A stretch of 64,000 nucleotides of DNA from DUPU01 sp050952465 (GTDB lineage: Bacteria > Bacillota > Dehalobacteriia > Dehalobacteriales > Dehalobacteriaceae), in assembly GCA_050952465.1 (NCBI GenBank), contig JBMNKZ010000005.1, positions 310,001 through 374,000 of the forward strand, written 5' to 3'. This document shows positions 26,641 through 35,662 of the stretch, piece after piece. Positions within the stretch are counted from its first letter, which is position 1, and the number at the start of each line of letters is the position of its first letter. Both the position numbers and the translations under genes were made by a program. A model generated the notes under the pieces. That model was not told the origin of the DNA. It did not search any database and worked only from the letters and a program-made list of their open reading frames with translations.

Positions 26641-27120
26641 TTAGTATCCCATTTCCTTCAATATCCTGGATAAAACCATCAGCCGTTCGCCCAAGAGTTC
26701 ATCATCGTTACTCAAGGCCTGGCTAAATAATTTAATATCCTCATCAATTTTTTCATTTTCAGTGCATACCGCCACTGTCATAGCATCCCCTTGCAGACCA
26801 ATTCTGTCAATAATAGGTTTCTTCGTGTCATATAATTTTTCATAACGGTAAGCTTCACGAAAATGGAGTTTTGCCCGGCAAAGGAAAATTGCCAGATCCA
26901 GCACCCGGTGTAGGGGTAATTCTTCTGACTGTCGGGACCATTTTTCCCCGGTGTGTCTCCATACCTTTGCCGAGATTTCTACCTTTCCTCTGTCATTCCA
27001 CTGAGCCAAGCCCAAGGAAAGCCCCTTAGCGTCAGTATTATAAGCATATCTGCCGTCCACGTTTTCGTAGTTTTCTGAGACAATAACCGGCTTATGCTTT
27101 AATGTGGTTGGTATTTTCAT
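26641..27120 (-). CDS. DUF6530-family protein
   Basis: About 159 residues from an ATG with GGAGGG upstream; an earlier Met at 27153 adds an unlikely leader. It contains the conserved block DAKGLSLGLAQWNDRG, then KVWRHTGEKWSRQSEELPLHRVLD. I recognise the family but no function is established for it. It has no signal peptide or membrane segment. Confidence 0.65.
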   Translation of the reverse strand: MKIPTTLKHKPVIVSENYENVDGRYAYNTDAKGLSLGLAQWNDRGKVEISAKVWRHTGEKWSRQSEELPLHRVLDLAIFLCRAKLHFREAYRYEKLYDTKKPIIDRIGLQGDAMTVAVCTENEKIDEDIKLFSQALSNDDELLGERLMVLSRILKEMGY

Positions 27121-27358
27121 TTCAATCCCTCCGAATAAATTATTATTTAGCAATTTAGTGGTAGGCTATAAACTAGTAAATTAGTAAATTAGTAAAATTA
27201 CTAAATAAAATATATCTCTTCTAAGAGCCCGTGTCAAGTTAAACTTTGCCCTTACAATAAGAAAGTTGATAAGTTCCTCGCTTTACCCCTGGGAACTTAA
27301 GGATAAATTTTTACGTCCAAGGACATATACAAATCGTTAAAAATTTATATTTTTCATA

Positions 27359-27387
27359 TTGACAAATTTGCGTTTACCATTTAAACT
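27359..27387 (+). promoter_or_regulatory. Promoter of the T-box transcript
   Basis: TTGACA (27359-27364) and TAAACT (27382-27387) with 17-base spacing, placing the transcript start about 30 bases before the T-box stem I. Confidence 0.6.
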
Positions 27388-27424
27388 CTTATTAAAGTTT
27401 TGTAAATGAACATAGTTAACTGCT

Positions 27425-27698
27425 ATGACAGGGGAAAGTAATTTGACTTTCTGATTTACCAGAGAGCCGGGTAGGTGAAAGCCGGCATGAAGAAACCAAG
27501 TGAAGTTCCCCCTGGAGCTGTCTGCTGAATGTCAATAGCTAGTAGGCAAGACCGGATCTTCCACCGATAAAAGGAAGCGGGTATAAAGGTGTAAAATCAT
27601 CTCGTACCTTGTAAGTGGGTTAGTCATTTTGGGCTAATCAATTAGGGTGGTACCACGGGAACCTCTCGTCCCTTTAGATGGGGATGAGGGGTTTTTTG
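27425..27698 (+). promoter_or_regulatory. T-box leader (tRNA-sensing), probable Phe specifier
   Basis: Stem I has the AGAGAGCCGG distal-arm entry and the paired CCGGC closing it. The specifier side reads GAAG-TTC-CCC-CTGGAG (27502-27516), and alignment to the usual GAAN-codon-ACC-TTGGAG frame gives TTC (Phe); Val GTT is the alternative if the register is off by two. The T-box proper AGGGTGGTACCACGGGAAC is at 27643-27661, followed by a terminator with arms CCTCTCGTCCC and GGGGATGAGG and TTTTTT (27662-27697). Uncharged tRNA should prevent termination and turn on the downstream ABC importer. The 290 bases from here to that gene have a GGTTGAA/TTCAACC hairpin near 27866-27898 and no clear gene. 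Confidence 0.9.
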
Positions 27699-27989
27699 AT
27701 TTCCGTGTTATTGTGAAATTATGAAGGGAGGGTAGTAATTTTATTAAAAAACGAAAGGTGTGATGATCAGAATTAAAGTAGGGAGAAGGAAAAGAAAACA
27801 TATGGATGGTAGTCAAGAAATTGAAAAGAAATAAAAAGAGAAAAATAATCCAAAGAGAAAAAAATGGTTGAAAATCAGCATTGACTGATATTCAACCGAA
27901 AAAGAAGTTTCACTATTTATAGTTTAATACAATTAGTATTTGAGTCAAGATAAAATTGTTAAAATAAAAAATGATAGGAGAGTACCTAA

Positions 27990-29042
27990 ATGAAAAACAA
28001 GAAAGTAAATTCTATATTGATAATATTGTCTTTAGTGGTTCTGTCTATAGGCTTGTTAATAGCAGGCTGTTCATCCCAGGTAAATAAAGACGCTAGTTCT
28101 TCTGGTGATGAAGAAACTAATGAGGCAAATAGCGAAGCAACCAACTTAAAAATTGGCATTATCCAGATTGTGGAGCACCCGTCCTTAGATGCAGCCCGGC
28201 AAGGTTTCTTGGATGCTTTAGCCGAAGAAGGTTACAAAGAAGGGGATAATCTTAGTATTAATTATCAAAATGCTCAGGGGGATATGCCTACTCTAAATAC
28301 CATTGCCAAGAATCTCGTTGCCGGAGGCAATGATCTGATTTTAGCCATAGCTACTCCTACAGCTCAAGCCGTAGCTAATGCAAGTAAAAACAGTTCTTTG
28401 CCGGTATTATTTACAGCAGTTACCGATCCAGTTGCTGCCGGTCTGGTTAAGTCTATGGAAAAACCAGACACCAATCTCACAGGTACCACCGATATGGCTC
28501 CTGTTAAAGACCAGATAAAACTGATCCAAGAAATTAAGCCGGATGTACAGAATATTGGGATTGTTTATAACACCAGTGAGGTAAATTCTGTAGTGCAGGT
28601 GGAGTTGGCAAAACAAGCTGCGGCTGATTTAGGGTTAAATATAGTGGAAGGTGCAGCGACAAATTCCAGTGAAGTGGATCAGGCGGCAAAATCTTTAGTA
28701 GGTAAAGTAGAAGCTATTTATGTGCCTACAGACAATACAGTGGTTTCCGCCCTGGAAGCTGTAATAAATGTAGCAAAGAAGAATAAACTTCTTTTAGTGT
28801 CTGCAGAAAATGACAGTGTAAAGCGGGGAACAGTGGCGACAATCGGCCTTGATTATTACAAATTGGGTGAACAAACAGGGAAAATGGCGATAAAAATATT
28901 GTCTGGTGAAGGTAAACCTCAGGATATGCCTGTTGAATCTCAAAGCGGAAATCAGATTACCGTGAATCAAAAAGCGGCGGCTGATTTAGGTGTTGTAGTG
29001 CCGGAAAGCATTTTAGAAAGGGCAGCGGAAATCATAAAATAA
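27990..29042 (+). CDS. ABC importer substrate-binding lipoprotein (TrpX-type)
   Basis: A 350-residue exported lipoprotein, lipobox IAGC (Cys26). The body is an ABC_sub_bind fold: LKIGIIQIVEHPSLDAARQGF, ANASKNSSLPVLFTAVTDPVAAGLV, IGIVYNTSEVNSVVQVE, AIYVPTDNTVVSALEAV and YYKLGEQTGKMAIKIL. This family includes the tryptophan-linked TrpX of Firmicutes. The upstream T-box and its probable Phe codon suggest an aromatic amino acid or a precursor as ligand. It is first of a three-gene operon; the permease starts 20 bases on. Confidence 0.9.
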   Translation: MKNKKVNSILIILSLVVLSIGLLIAGCSSQVNKDASSSGDEETNEANSEATNLKIGIIQIVEHPSLDAARQGFLDALAEEGYKEGDNLSINYQNAQGDMPTLNTIAKNLVAGGNDLILAIATPTAQAVANASKNSSLPVLFTAVTDPVAAGLVKSMEKPDTNLTGTTDMAPVKDQIKLIQEIKPDVQNIGIVYNTSEVNSVVQVELAKQAAADLGLNIVEGAATNSSEVDQAAKSLVGKVEAIYVPTDNTVVSALEAVINVAKKNKLLLVSAENDSVKRGTVATIGLDYYKLGEQTGKMAIKILSGEGKPQDMPVESQSGNQITVNQKAAADLGVVVPESILERAAEIIK

Positions 29043-29061
29043 TCCGGGTGGTGATGAGGAA

Positions 29062-29949
29062 ATGTTTTTATTTCTGGAGACTTTGGAGCATGGGTTGATC
29101 TATAGTATAGTAGTTTTAGGTGTCTATCTTAGTTTCCGAATATTGAATTATGCTGATTTGTCGGTAGACGGCACCCTCCCTTTGGGGGCTGCCGTAGCCG
29201 CCAGCATGATTGTTTTAGGAATCAATCCTTGGTTAGCAACAGTTGTTGCTACTATGGCAGGAGTGATGGGAGGATTTATTACCGGATTTTTGCATACAAA
29301 ATTTAAGATAAACCCTTTGCTTACCGGTATTTTAACGATGACGGGACTTTATTCAATAAACCTGGAGGTAATGGGCAGAGCAAATGTACCTTTATTAAAT
29401 CAGGATATGGTTTTCACCCCGGTTTTAGGCCTAAAGGAGGATACCTTTACTTTAGGCCTCCTCGTCATAATAGTTACTCTTTTGGTCATTTTACTGTATC
29501 GTTTCTTGGATACGGAAATGGGGTTAGCTTTAAGAGCCACCGGAAATAACCAGCAAATGATCACTAGCTTGGGAGTAAATACCAATAATATGAAATTGTT
29601 GGGTTTGGGACTATCTAATGGGATGGTAGCATTGAGTGGAGCCTTAATTGCCCAATATCAGGGGTTTGCCGATGTAGGGATGGGTATTGGTACAATCGTA
29701 GGAGGCCTGGCATCATTAATCATCGGGGAAATGCTCTTCGGAAACGGAAGTATTTTAAGGGATTTAATTGCTGTTGTTATAGGTTCTATTATTTTTCGTA
29801 TGATAATTGCCTTAGTGCTTTGGTTAGGCTTACCTCCGATTTATCTGAAGTTAATGACAGCTGTTATTGTGATAATTGCGCTGGCTTCTCCTAATATAAA
29901 AGGAATCAAATTGAAAAAGGGGTGCCCTGTTTATGCTGACAATAACTAA
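29062..29949 (+). CDS. ABC importer permease (TrpY-type)
   Basis: A 295-residue integral membrane protein of the branched-chain/ribose (BPD_transp_2) permease class with about eight or nine helices. LSVDGTLPLGAAVAASMIVLG and LRATGNNQQMITSLGVNTNNMK (in pieces) are typical of the group that partners ABC_sub_bind proteins. GTGGTGATGAGG precedes ATG. Its end overlaps the ATPase start by 17 bases, showing close coupling. Confidence 0.9.
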   Translation: MFLFLETLEHGLIYSIVVLGVYLSFRILNYADLSVDGTLPLGAAVAASMIVLGINPWLATVVATMAGVMGGFITGFLHTKFKINPLLTGILTMTGLYSINLEVMGRANVPLLNQDMVFTPVLGLKEDTFTLGLLVIIVTLLVILLYRFLDTEMGLALRATGNNQQMITSLGVNTNNMKLLGLGLSNGMVALSGALIAQYQGFADVGMGIGTIVGGLASLIIGEMLFGNGSILRDLIAVVIGSIIFRMIIALVLWLGLPPIYLKLMTAVIVIIALASPNIKGIKLKKGCPVYADNN

Positions 29950-30727
29950 TTTAACTAAAATATTTAACCAGGGAACGGTAAATGAAAAAAGAGCCTTAAA
30001 TAGTGTAAAACTTCATCTTAAAGCCGGTGACTTTATTACAGTTATCGGAAGCAATGGCGCGGGAAAAAGCACCTTGATGAATGCCATCTCCGGTGTATTT
30101 CCCGTAGAACAGGGAAAGATTATTATTGATAACCAGGATGTAACCTATGAACCTGAATATAGTCGAGGGAAAATAATCGGTCGGGTGTTCCAAGATCCTA
30201 TGATGGGCACAGCTGCAGGTATGACTGTAGAAGAGAATCTGGCATTAGCCTTTAAACGGGGGCAAAAAAGAGCTATTACTAAAGCAATCAAAGAGAAAAA
30301 ACGTGAATTTTTCCGAGAACAGCTTAACCTTCTCGGATTAAACCTTGAAAATAATTTACAGCAAAAAGTGGGGTTATTATCCGGTGGACAGCGGCAGGCA
30401 TTGACCCTATTAATGGCCACTCTCACCAAGCCAAAGCTGCTATTATTAGATGAACATATAGCGGCTTTGGACCCCCAAACTGCTCATCAAGTAATGGAGT
30501 TAACAAAACAAATTATTAAAGCCAATAAGCTTACTACTTTGATGATAACCCATGATTTGCACCAGGCACTAGCTGTAGGTAATCGCACTATTATGATGCA
30601 TGAGGGGGAAATTGTTTTTGAATTGAAAGGTGAGGATCGGAAAAGAGCAACAGTATCCACACTGCTGTCATTATTTGAAAAAACCCGGGGCAGAGAGTTG
30701 TCAAATGACCGCATGCTGTTGATTTAA
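29933..30727 (+). CDS. ABC importer ATPase (TrpZ-type)
   Basis: A 264-residue ABC ATPase with Walker A GSNGAGKST, signature LSGGQRQ, Walker B LLLLDEH and switch His in MITHDLH. The Walker B Glu and following HIAALDP D-loop are normal. It energises the importer with the two preceding products. The hairpin CGTCAG...CTGACG at about 30758-30785 may end the operon but lacks a T-run. Confidence 0.92.
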   Translation: MLTITNLTKIFNQGTVNEKRALNSVKLHLKAGDFITVIGSNGAGKSTLMNAISGVFPVEQGKIIIDNQDVTYEPEYSRGKIIGRVFQDPMMGTAAGMTVEENLALAFKRGQKRAITKAIKEKKREFFREQLNLLGLNLENNLQQKVGLLSGGQRQALTLLMATLTKPKLLLLDEHIAALDPQTAHQVMELTKQIIKANKLTTLMITHDLHQALAVGNRTIMMHEGEIVFELKGEDRKRATVSTLLSLFEKTRGRELSNDRMLLI

Positions 30728-30831
30728 TAAATAACCTTGAATAAACGACTTCTAAACGTCAGGTGGAGTGAAAACTTCATCTGACGATTAGAACATTGTG
30801 ACAAGAAAATAAATTATTTTTTGCCTAAATA

Positions 30832-30857
30832 TAAATAAAAAAGGCCTTTAAGGCCTT
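30832..30857 (-). terminator. Terminator after tRNA-Leu(CAG)
   Basis: On the minus strand AAGGCCTT, two or three bases, AAGGCCTT, then a T-rich run, directly downstream of the tRNA 3' end. Confidence 0.75.
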
Positions 30858-30868
30858 AATGTCATTAA

Positions 30869-30954
30869 TGGTGCGGCAGAAGGGACTTGAACCCCCACGG
30901 CTGTTCACCACTAGAACCTGAATCTAGCGCGTCTGCCAATTCCGCCACTGCCGC
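30869..30954 (-). tRNA. tRNA-Leu(CAG)
   Basis: An 86-nt class II tRNA with acceptor GCGGCAG, encoded CCA and T-loop GGTTCAAGTCC. The anticodon loop TTCAGGT gives CAG (reads CUG). Confidence 0.95.
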
Positions 30955-30996
30955 ATCGCAAGAAATAATATAACATAGGTATAAAGAAAAAGCAAG

Positions 30997-31896
30997 CTAA
31001 TTTTCTTCTTTGAGGATTTCTTCTAAAGCCGCGACCACTTTGGGATCAAATTGAATCCCGGCTAAGGTCTTTAGTTCTTCGATAGCGGATAGGTGATCCT
31101 TTCCTTTTTTGTAGGGCCTGTCTGTGGTCATAGCGTCAAAGGTATCAGCCACGGCAATAATTCTTGCACCCAAAATAATTTTATCATCCTTTAAACCCCT
31201 TGGATAACCTGATCCATCAAGCCTTTCGTGGTGTTGGGCAATAATCTCACTTAAAGGTTCCAGGAGGGTTCCTTCAATCATGCGCTTTCCTTCAATGGGA
31301 TGGGTTTTTATAATATCAAATTCCTCCGGTGTTAAACGACCTGGCTTATTCAATATCTCATCGGGAATATTAATTTTGCCAATATCATGTAGGATGCCAG
31401 CCCAGGCAATATCATCAATCTTTTCCGGCCTGAGCCTAAGTTTTTCTGCGATTTTAATGGAATATACTTGTACTCGGGAGCTATGATTATGGGTATAGCA
31501 ATCTTTTTCTTCTATTTTTTCGACTACTTTGGTCATTTCTCTGATTTGGTTGCTCAAAAGGTAAAACATCGGCAGGGAAGAAATATAAAGCAAGGTGGCT
31601 TCAGTTTTTGTTTCAAAGGTCAGAACATCATGCAAATCATATACATAAAAGTAATGGCCTTTTTCGATATGTTTTATCTCACCGTTAATTTTAGTGGTAA
31701 TAAAACCGTCAAGGACAAAAAAGAATTCCATTACTTCTTCCTGTTCAAAAGGATAGATACTAAAGGTGCGTTCAGAATTGATTTTTTGCACCATTACTTC
31801 TGTGCCCCCGCCTCTAGCAAGTAAGGCCAGTTCGCCACTATCCTGAGTCACTTTTTCAATCCCATTTAGGTTACGCCCGATGAAAAGTTGCGTCAT
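30997..31896 (-). CDS. HD-GYP phosphodiesterase with cupin-like sensor
   Basis: About 299 residues from ATG at 31896, preceded by GGGGGCAAC; a TTG five codons earlier is less likely. Residues 1-115 look like a small beta-barrel (cupin) domain (FFFVLDGFITTKINGEIKHIEKGHYFYV). The C-terminal HD-GYP domain has HSSRVQVYSIKIAE, HDIGKINIPDEIL, HPIEGKRMI, QHHERLDGSGYPRG and DTFDAMTTDRPYKKG. Such domains hydrolyse c-di-GMP to pGpG or GMP. It is divergent from the c-di-GMP riboswitch gene to its right, so it may lower the ligand that controls its neighbour. Confidence 0.93.
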   Translation of the reverse strand: MTQLFIGRNLNGIEKVTQDSGELALLARGGGTEVMVQKINSERTFSIYPFEQEEVMEFFFVLDGFITTKINGEIKHIEKGHYFYVYDLHDVLTFETKTEATLLYISSLPMFYLLSNQIREMTKVVEKIEEKDCYTHNHSSRVQVYSIKIAEKLRLRPEKIDDIAWAGILHDIGKINIPDEILNKPGRLTPEEFDIIKTHPIEGKRMIEGTLLEPLSEIIAQHHERLDGSGYPRGLKDDKIILGARIIAVADTFDAMTTDRPYKKGKDHLSAIEELKTLAGIQFDPKVVAALEEILKEEN

Positions 31897-32149
31897 TATA
31901 GTTGCCCCCAAAAAAGTTATGCGGTAAAACCATGTTAAGATAATATAATAATAGGTTATTTTGTCTAATTATTCAATGTAATTTATGCTATTTATCATAG
32001 AAATAAATTCGTAATAAGAAAATTAGGATAACTTGCATAATCTGCTGATAAAATAACAAAATTTACCTTGACAAATGATACCAAAAATAATAAACTATTA
32101 GCAAAGGCTTTAAACATAAGGATTTATCATGATTTAGAACATATTCAAT

Positions 32150-32300
32150 AATCTGAAAAGGGCAAATTTATCGAAAGATAAAGACGCAAAGCCACGAGTC
32201 TAAGGCTATATAGCTATGATGGTCGGGTTACCAGGTAGGGATTAGGCAGGATATTATTATTTTTTTACTGGTAATAGGACTCATAGTTTTAACTATGAGT
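32150..32300 (+). promoter_or_regulatory. Cyclic di-GMP-I (GEMM) riboswitch with terminator
   Basis: The conserved GEMM-I pattern is clear: GGCAAA (32161), a GAAA-capped P2-type stem, GACGCAAAGCC (32183-32193), AAGG, then ATGGTCGGGTTACC (32219-32232). An expression platform follows: ACTCATAG (32279-32286), TTTTAA, CTATGAGT (32293-32300) and ATTTTTATCC, a Rho-independent terminator. The controlled gene starts at 32354. Confidence 0.9.
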
Positions 32301-32353
32301 ATTTTTATCCACCATAATAGCATAGTGATAAAAATTGTATGGGAGGTCTTTCA

Positions 32354-32707
32354 ATGAAAAAGTCAATGTGTTTGTTGTTAGTTGTAGTTTTTATGATGTC
32401 TTTAGTTACCGTTGCATGGGCTGACACAGATATATCGGAGAAAGATTATGTTAAGGTGGAGCAGCAGGTAGATAAAGCAAATGATAAGATTAAAGATCTG
32501 ATTGAGAAAGCTGACATTAAGGCTGATAAGAAAAATGCCGATATTAACAAAATAATTGATAAATTACGTTGTCATACAGATAAAATAGCCCAAAAGACAA
32601 TTGACTTCGCTGACAAATATGGAGTTGAAGTTATCTGTGAATATGAACTAGTGGAAATTGGAGGTCAGTATGTCTTAATAGACCCGTTAAGAATCAGAAG
32701 GTACTAA
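32354..32707 (+). CDS. Small secreted protein under c-di-GMP riboswitch control
   Basis: A 117-residue protein; ATG follows TGGGAGGTC. A clear signal peptide ends near AWA-DTD (about residue 23). The mature part is a charged helix rich in Lys and Asp (VDKANDKIKDLIEKADIKAD) and then a short beta region with two cysteines (RCHTDK, VICEYE). No known family is recognised. Riboswitch control implies a surface, adhesion or matrix function tied to the motile-sessile switch. A terminator follows at 32762-32798. Confidence 0.8.
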   Translation: MKKSMCLLLVVVFMMSLVTVAWADTDISEKDYVKVEQQVDKANDKIKDLIEKADIKADKKNADINKIIDKLRCHTDKIAQKTIDFADKYGVEVICEYELVEIGGQYVLIDPLRIRRY

Positions 32708-32761
32708 AGTATATTTTACAGCTCTAAATTTGAAAATATAAAAATACTAAAATATAAAGGG

Positions 32762-32798
32762 AAATTAGGACGGGAAAATATCTCATCCTAATTTTTTT
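32762..32798 (+). terminator. Terminator after the riboswitch gene
   Basis: Arms AAATTAGGA and TCCTAATTT separated by 15 bases, ending in a run of seven T. Confidence 0.8.
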
Positions 32799-32921
32799 GT
32801 AAAAGCCATGAAGAATTTAAAGGAAAATCAGAAAAGAACGGCGAATTTTGAAATATTTGTTAAAGGAATGTAAGTAAATTATTTAATGAAATATGTAGAG
32901 GACAAATGAAGGAGGAACAAG

Positions 32922-34682
32922 GTGAAAAACAAGGTAAAAAAACGAAGTATTTTGGTTTTATTTTTTACCATTTTGTGTCTGGCTGTTTTTCTGACCGCTT
33001 GTGCCGGAAAAACTGGGTCGGATAGTGTAGAAACCGGTGCAGGCAGTGGGGAAAATATAGACAGCACATATAAAATGGAAAGCTGGGATCTCTCAACTCC
33101 AAATATTGAAATCATGAAGGCCTCGCAGCCGGAGAAATGTCCTGATCGTTCCTTAAAAAGGAATGATACCATTATTATCGGTACTTCGGACTTCAGCGGA
33201 GTTTTTAATCCCATCTATTGCGAAATGGCCTTTGATGCCGCGGTTACCGAATTGATTTTTGACGGACTGGTGGAAGCCGATTACAATGCTCGGCCTATTC
33301 CTGGGATGGCAGATTATAAAATTTCTGACGATGGCTTGACCTATACTTTTACCTTGAGAGAAGGTCTTAAATTTTCCGATGGCACCCCGGTTACCACAAA
33401 GGATGTGGAGTTTACCATCTATGCTTTAGCGGATCCGGAATACTATGGTCCTTATGATGTGTTCTCTGTAGGAATTACCGGCCTGATGGACTATTATGAA
33501 GGAAACGCGGATGCTATTTCCGGCATCAAGATTTTGGATGAGAAAAAAATTGAGTTTACCTTAGACGAGCCTAATGCTCAGGCAATTTGGCTTTTCCGGG
33601 TAGGGATCTTAAGCAAAGAATATTATGGCAAGAACTTCAAAAAAGGAGATCTTACTTCTCTGGAAGCACTAAACGATAAACCTATGGGAAGTGGTCAGTA
33701 TCTACTTGCCGAATATAACCTAGGGGAAAGTATCAAACTTACTGCCCATGAAGCATATTGGAAGGGGACACCTAAGATCAAAAACCTGATCTTTTCCATG
33801 ACTCCTATTGGACAGGAGGTAGAACGGGTGATGACGGGAGAAGTTGATATTGATTTCCCTGCCCCCAGTGAAGATACGGTAAAAGCAGCACAAGATGCTG
33901 GTTTTATGGATATTTATCTTTATCCCACCAATGGTTACAGCTACTTGGGACTGAATTTAGAACTTGACAAATATCAGGACAATAAAGTGCGTCAGGCACT
34001 GGTCTACGGATTAAATCGGCAGGCTGTGGTGGACACGGTCTTTGGGCCCTATGCAGATGTGATTAATATTCCCCAGTCAAAACTCTCCTGGGCTTATACG
34101 GAAGAGGGGATAAACTTATATGAATTTGATTTGGACAAGGCGGCGGTCTTGCTAAAGGAAGCAGGCTGGGAAAAGGACGGATCCGGAAATCTTAAAAAGG
34201 ATGGGGAGACATTTAAAATCACCTTTACCACCTCTGACGACAATCCCTTTACAGAAGTATTGATTCCGGTAATGCAGGAGGATTATGGGAAACTGGGCAT
34301 TGAGACAAAGTTTGAGACATTGGATTTCATGACCATGGTGGACCGGGTGCTGGCCGGTGAAATTGACATGTGGTGTCTGGCCTGGGATCTTACCCCAGAC
34401 CCCGATGATGCCGGAAGTTACCATACTGACGGGCCCCAGAATCTTTATAATTACAGCAATCCCCAAGTTGATGCTCTTTGGGAAGCAGGGGCAAAAGAGC
34501 TGGATCGGGAAAAGAGAAAGAAAATTTACCATGAGGTATACCAGCTTCTAAATGACGATATTCCTTGTATCTGGCTATATCAAAGAAGTGATATGTGGGT
34601 GGTGAACAGCCGGATTAAGAATTTCATGGTTTCACCCTACCGGAATTGGACCTTGGATATGTGGCGGATGGAGATTCAATGA
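32922..34682 (+). CDS. Peptide/nickel-type ABC substrate-binding lipoprotein
   Basis: A 586-residue family 5 solute-binding protein from GTG with AGGAGGAAC upstream. The lipobox is LTAC (Cys27). SBP_bac_5 hallmarks: ELIFDGLVEADYNARPIPGMAD, GLTYTFTLREGLKFSDGTPVTTKDV and the C-terminal LYQRSDMWVVN. Its stop overlaps the permease start (ATGA), so it leads a four-gene importer operon that reaches a MttB-family methyltransferase. The ligand could be a methylated amine or betaine, or peptides; sequence alone does not decide. Confidence 0.92.
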   Translation: MKNKVKKRSILVLFFTILCLAVFLTACAGKTGSDSVETGAGSGENIDSTYKMESWDLSTPNIEIMKASQPEKCPDRSLKRNDTIIIGTSDFSGVFNPIYCEMAFDAAVTELIFDGLVEADYNARPIPGMADYKISDDGLTYTFTLREGLKFSDGTPVTTKDVEFTIYALADPEYYGPYDVFSVGITGLMDYYEGNADAISGIKILDEKKIEFTLDEPNAQAIWLFRVGILSKEYYGKNFKKGDLTSLEALNDKPMGSGQYLLAEYNLGESIKLTAHEAYWKGTPKIKNLIFSMTPIGQEVERVMTGEVDIDFPAPSEDTVKAAQDAGFMDIYLYPTNGYSYLGLNLELDKYQDNKVRQALVYGLNRQAVVDTVFGPYADVINIPQSKLSWAYTEEGINLYEFDLDKAAVLLKEAGWEKDGSGNLKKDGETFKITFTTSDDNPFTEVLIPVMQEDYGKLGIETKFETLDFMTMVDRVLAGEIDMWCLAWDLTPDPDDAGSYHTDGPQNLYNYSNPQVDALWEAGAKELDREKRKKIYHEVYQLLNDDIPCIWLYQRSDMWVVNSRIKNFMVSPYRNWTLDMWRMEIQ

Positions 34683-35662
34683 AGCAATACATCATCTCCC
34701 GCTTGCTTCTTATGATACCTATTATTTTAGGGGTATCTATGATCGTTTTCTTTATATTTTCTTTGGTGCCCGGAGATTATGTTGATTCTTTGGCTTTGAA
34801 AAATTCCAAGTATACAGCAGAGAAAATTGATCAGCTAAAAGAAAAATTCGGGTTTGATAAGCCTATCCCCGTGAGATACGGAAAATGGCTAAAAAATGCC
34901 TTGAAAGGGGATTTAGGGGAATCCTTTGTCTGGCAGCGACCGGTAACGGAAGTAATTAAAGTCTTTGTGAAGAATTCATTTCTCTTAGCCTTTTTTGCTT
35001 TTTTGCTGCAGATAATAATTGCAATCCCTTTAGGGGTTTATTCCGCTGTGCATAAGTATTCCATTATGGATCGGCTTTTCACTTTTTTTTGTTTAATTGG
35101 GATATCCATCCCCACCATTATTTTGGCCTTGTTCTTAAAGAAAATATTCTGCTTGGACCTAATGCTTCTCCCTATGTCCGGTATTCAAACCTTAGGGGTT
35201 GAACTCGCCGGGGGAGCATTGATAAAAGATATTTTTCTTCATTTGCTTCTTCCCGGGGTGGTTTTGGCTTTGGTACAGATTCCTGTTTTAATGCGCTATA
35301 CTCGGACAGCGATGCTGGAGGTGCTAGGGGAGGATTACATAAGGACTGCCTTGGCCAAGGGTTTGCCCAAAAGTGCGATTTACTTTAAGCACGCCTTAAG
35401 AAATGCTTTGATTCCCCTAGTAACCATACTGGGAATGTCGGTACCGGATCTTTTTGCCGGTGCCATTATTATTGAGAGCATTTTTGGTATCCCGGGAGTG
35501 GGAAAAGTGGCTTTGGATGCTGTCAGTCAGCGGGATTTTCCTTTCTTAATGGGATTTACGATGTTTTTGACTGTGCTTACCTTAGTGTGCAATTTAGTTA
35601 CGGATCTTTTGTATGCCTTAGTAGATCCCAGGATTAAAGGGAAGGGCGAGGGTCGGATATGA
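34679..35662 (+). CDS. ABC peptide-type permease, DppB-like
   Basis: About 327 residues with six membrane helices. It starts MKQYIISRLLLMIPIILGVS, the typical DppB opening, and has the cytoplasmic EAA-type loop RTAMLEVLGEDYIRTALAKGL. The start overlaps the binding protein stop and the end overlaps the next permease by four bases. Confidence 0.93.
   Translation: MKQYIISRLLLMIPIILGVSMIVFFIFSLVPGDYVDSLALKNSKYTAEKIDQLKEKFGFDKPIPVRYGKWLKNALKGDLGESFVWQRPVTEVIKVFVKNSFLLAFFAFLLQIIIAIPLGVYSAVHKYSIMDRLFTFFCLIGISIPTIILALFLKKIFCLDLMLLPMSGIQTLGVELAGGALIKDIFLHLLLPGVVLALVQIPVLMRYTRTAMLEVLGEDYIRTALAKGLPKSAIYFKHALRNALIPLVTILGMSVPDLFAGAIIIESIFGIPGVGKVALDAVSQRDFPFLMGFTMFLTVLTLVCNLVTDLLYALVDPRIKGKGEGRI

Noticed and set aside
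27176..27208. CRISPR-like short repeats (AAATTAGT units)
   Set aside because: Only a few adjacent AT-rich 9-mers without spacers; a simple tandem repeat upstream of the DUF6530 gene.
27700..27989. A 23-codon leader peptide gene beginning ATGATCAGAATTAAAG
   Set aside because: It has a weak ribosome site but highly basic, low-complexity sequence in an AT-rich leader, so it cannot be separated from chance.
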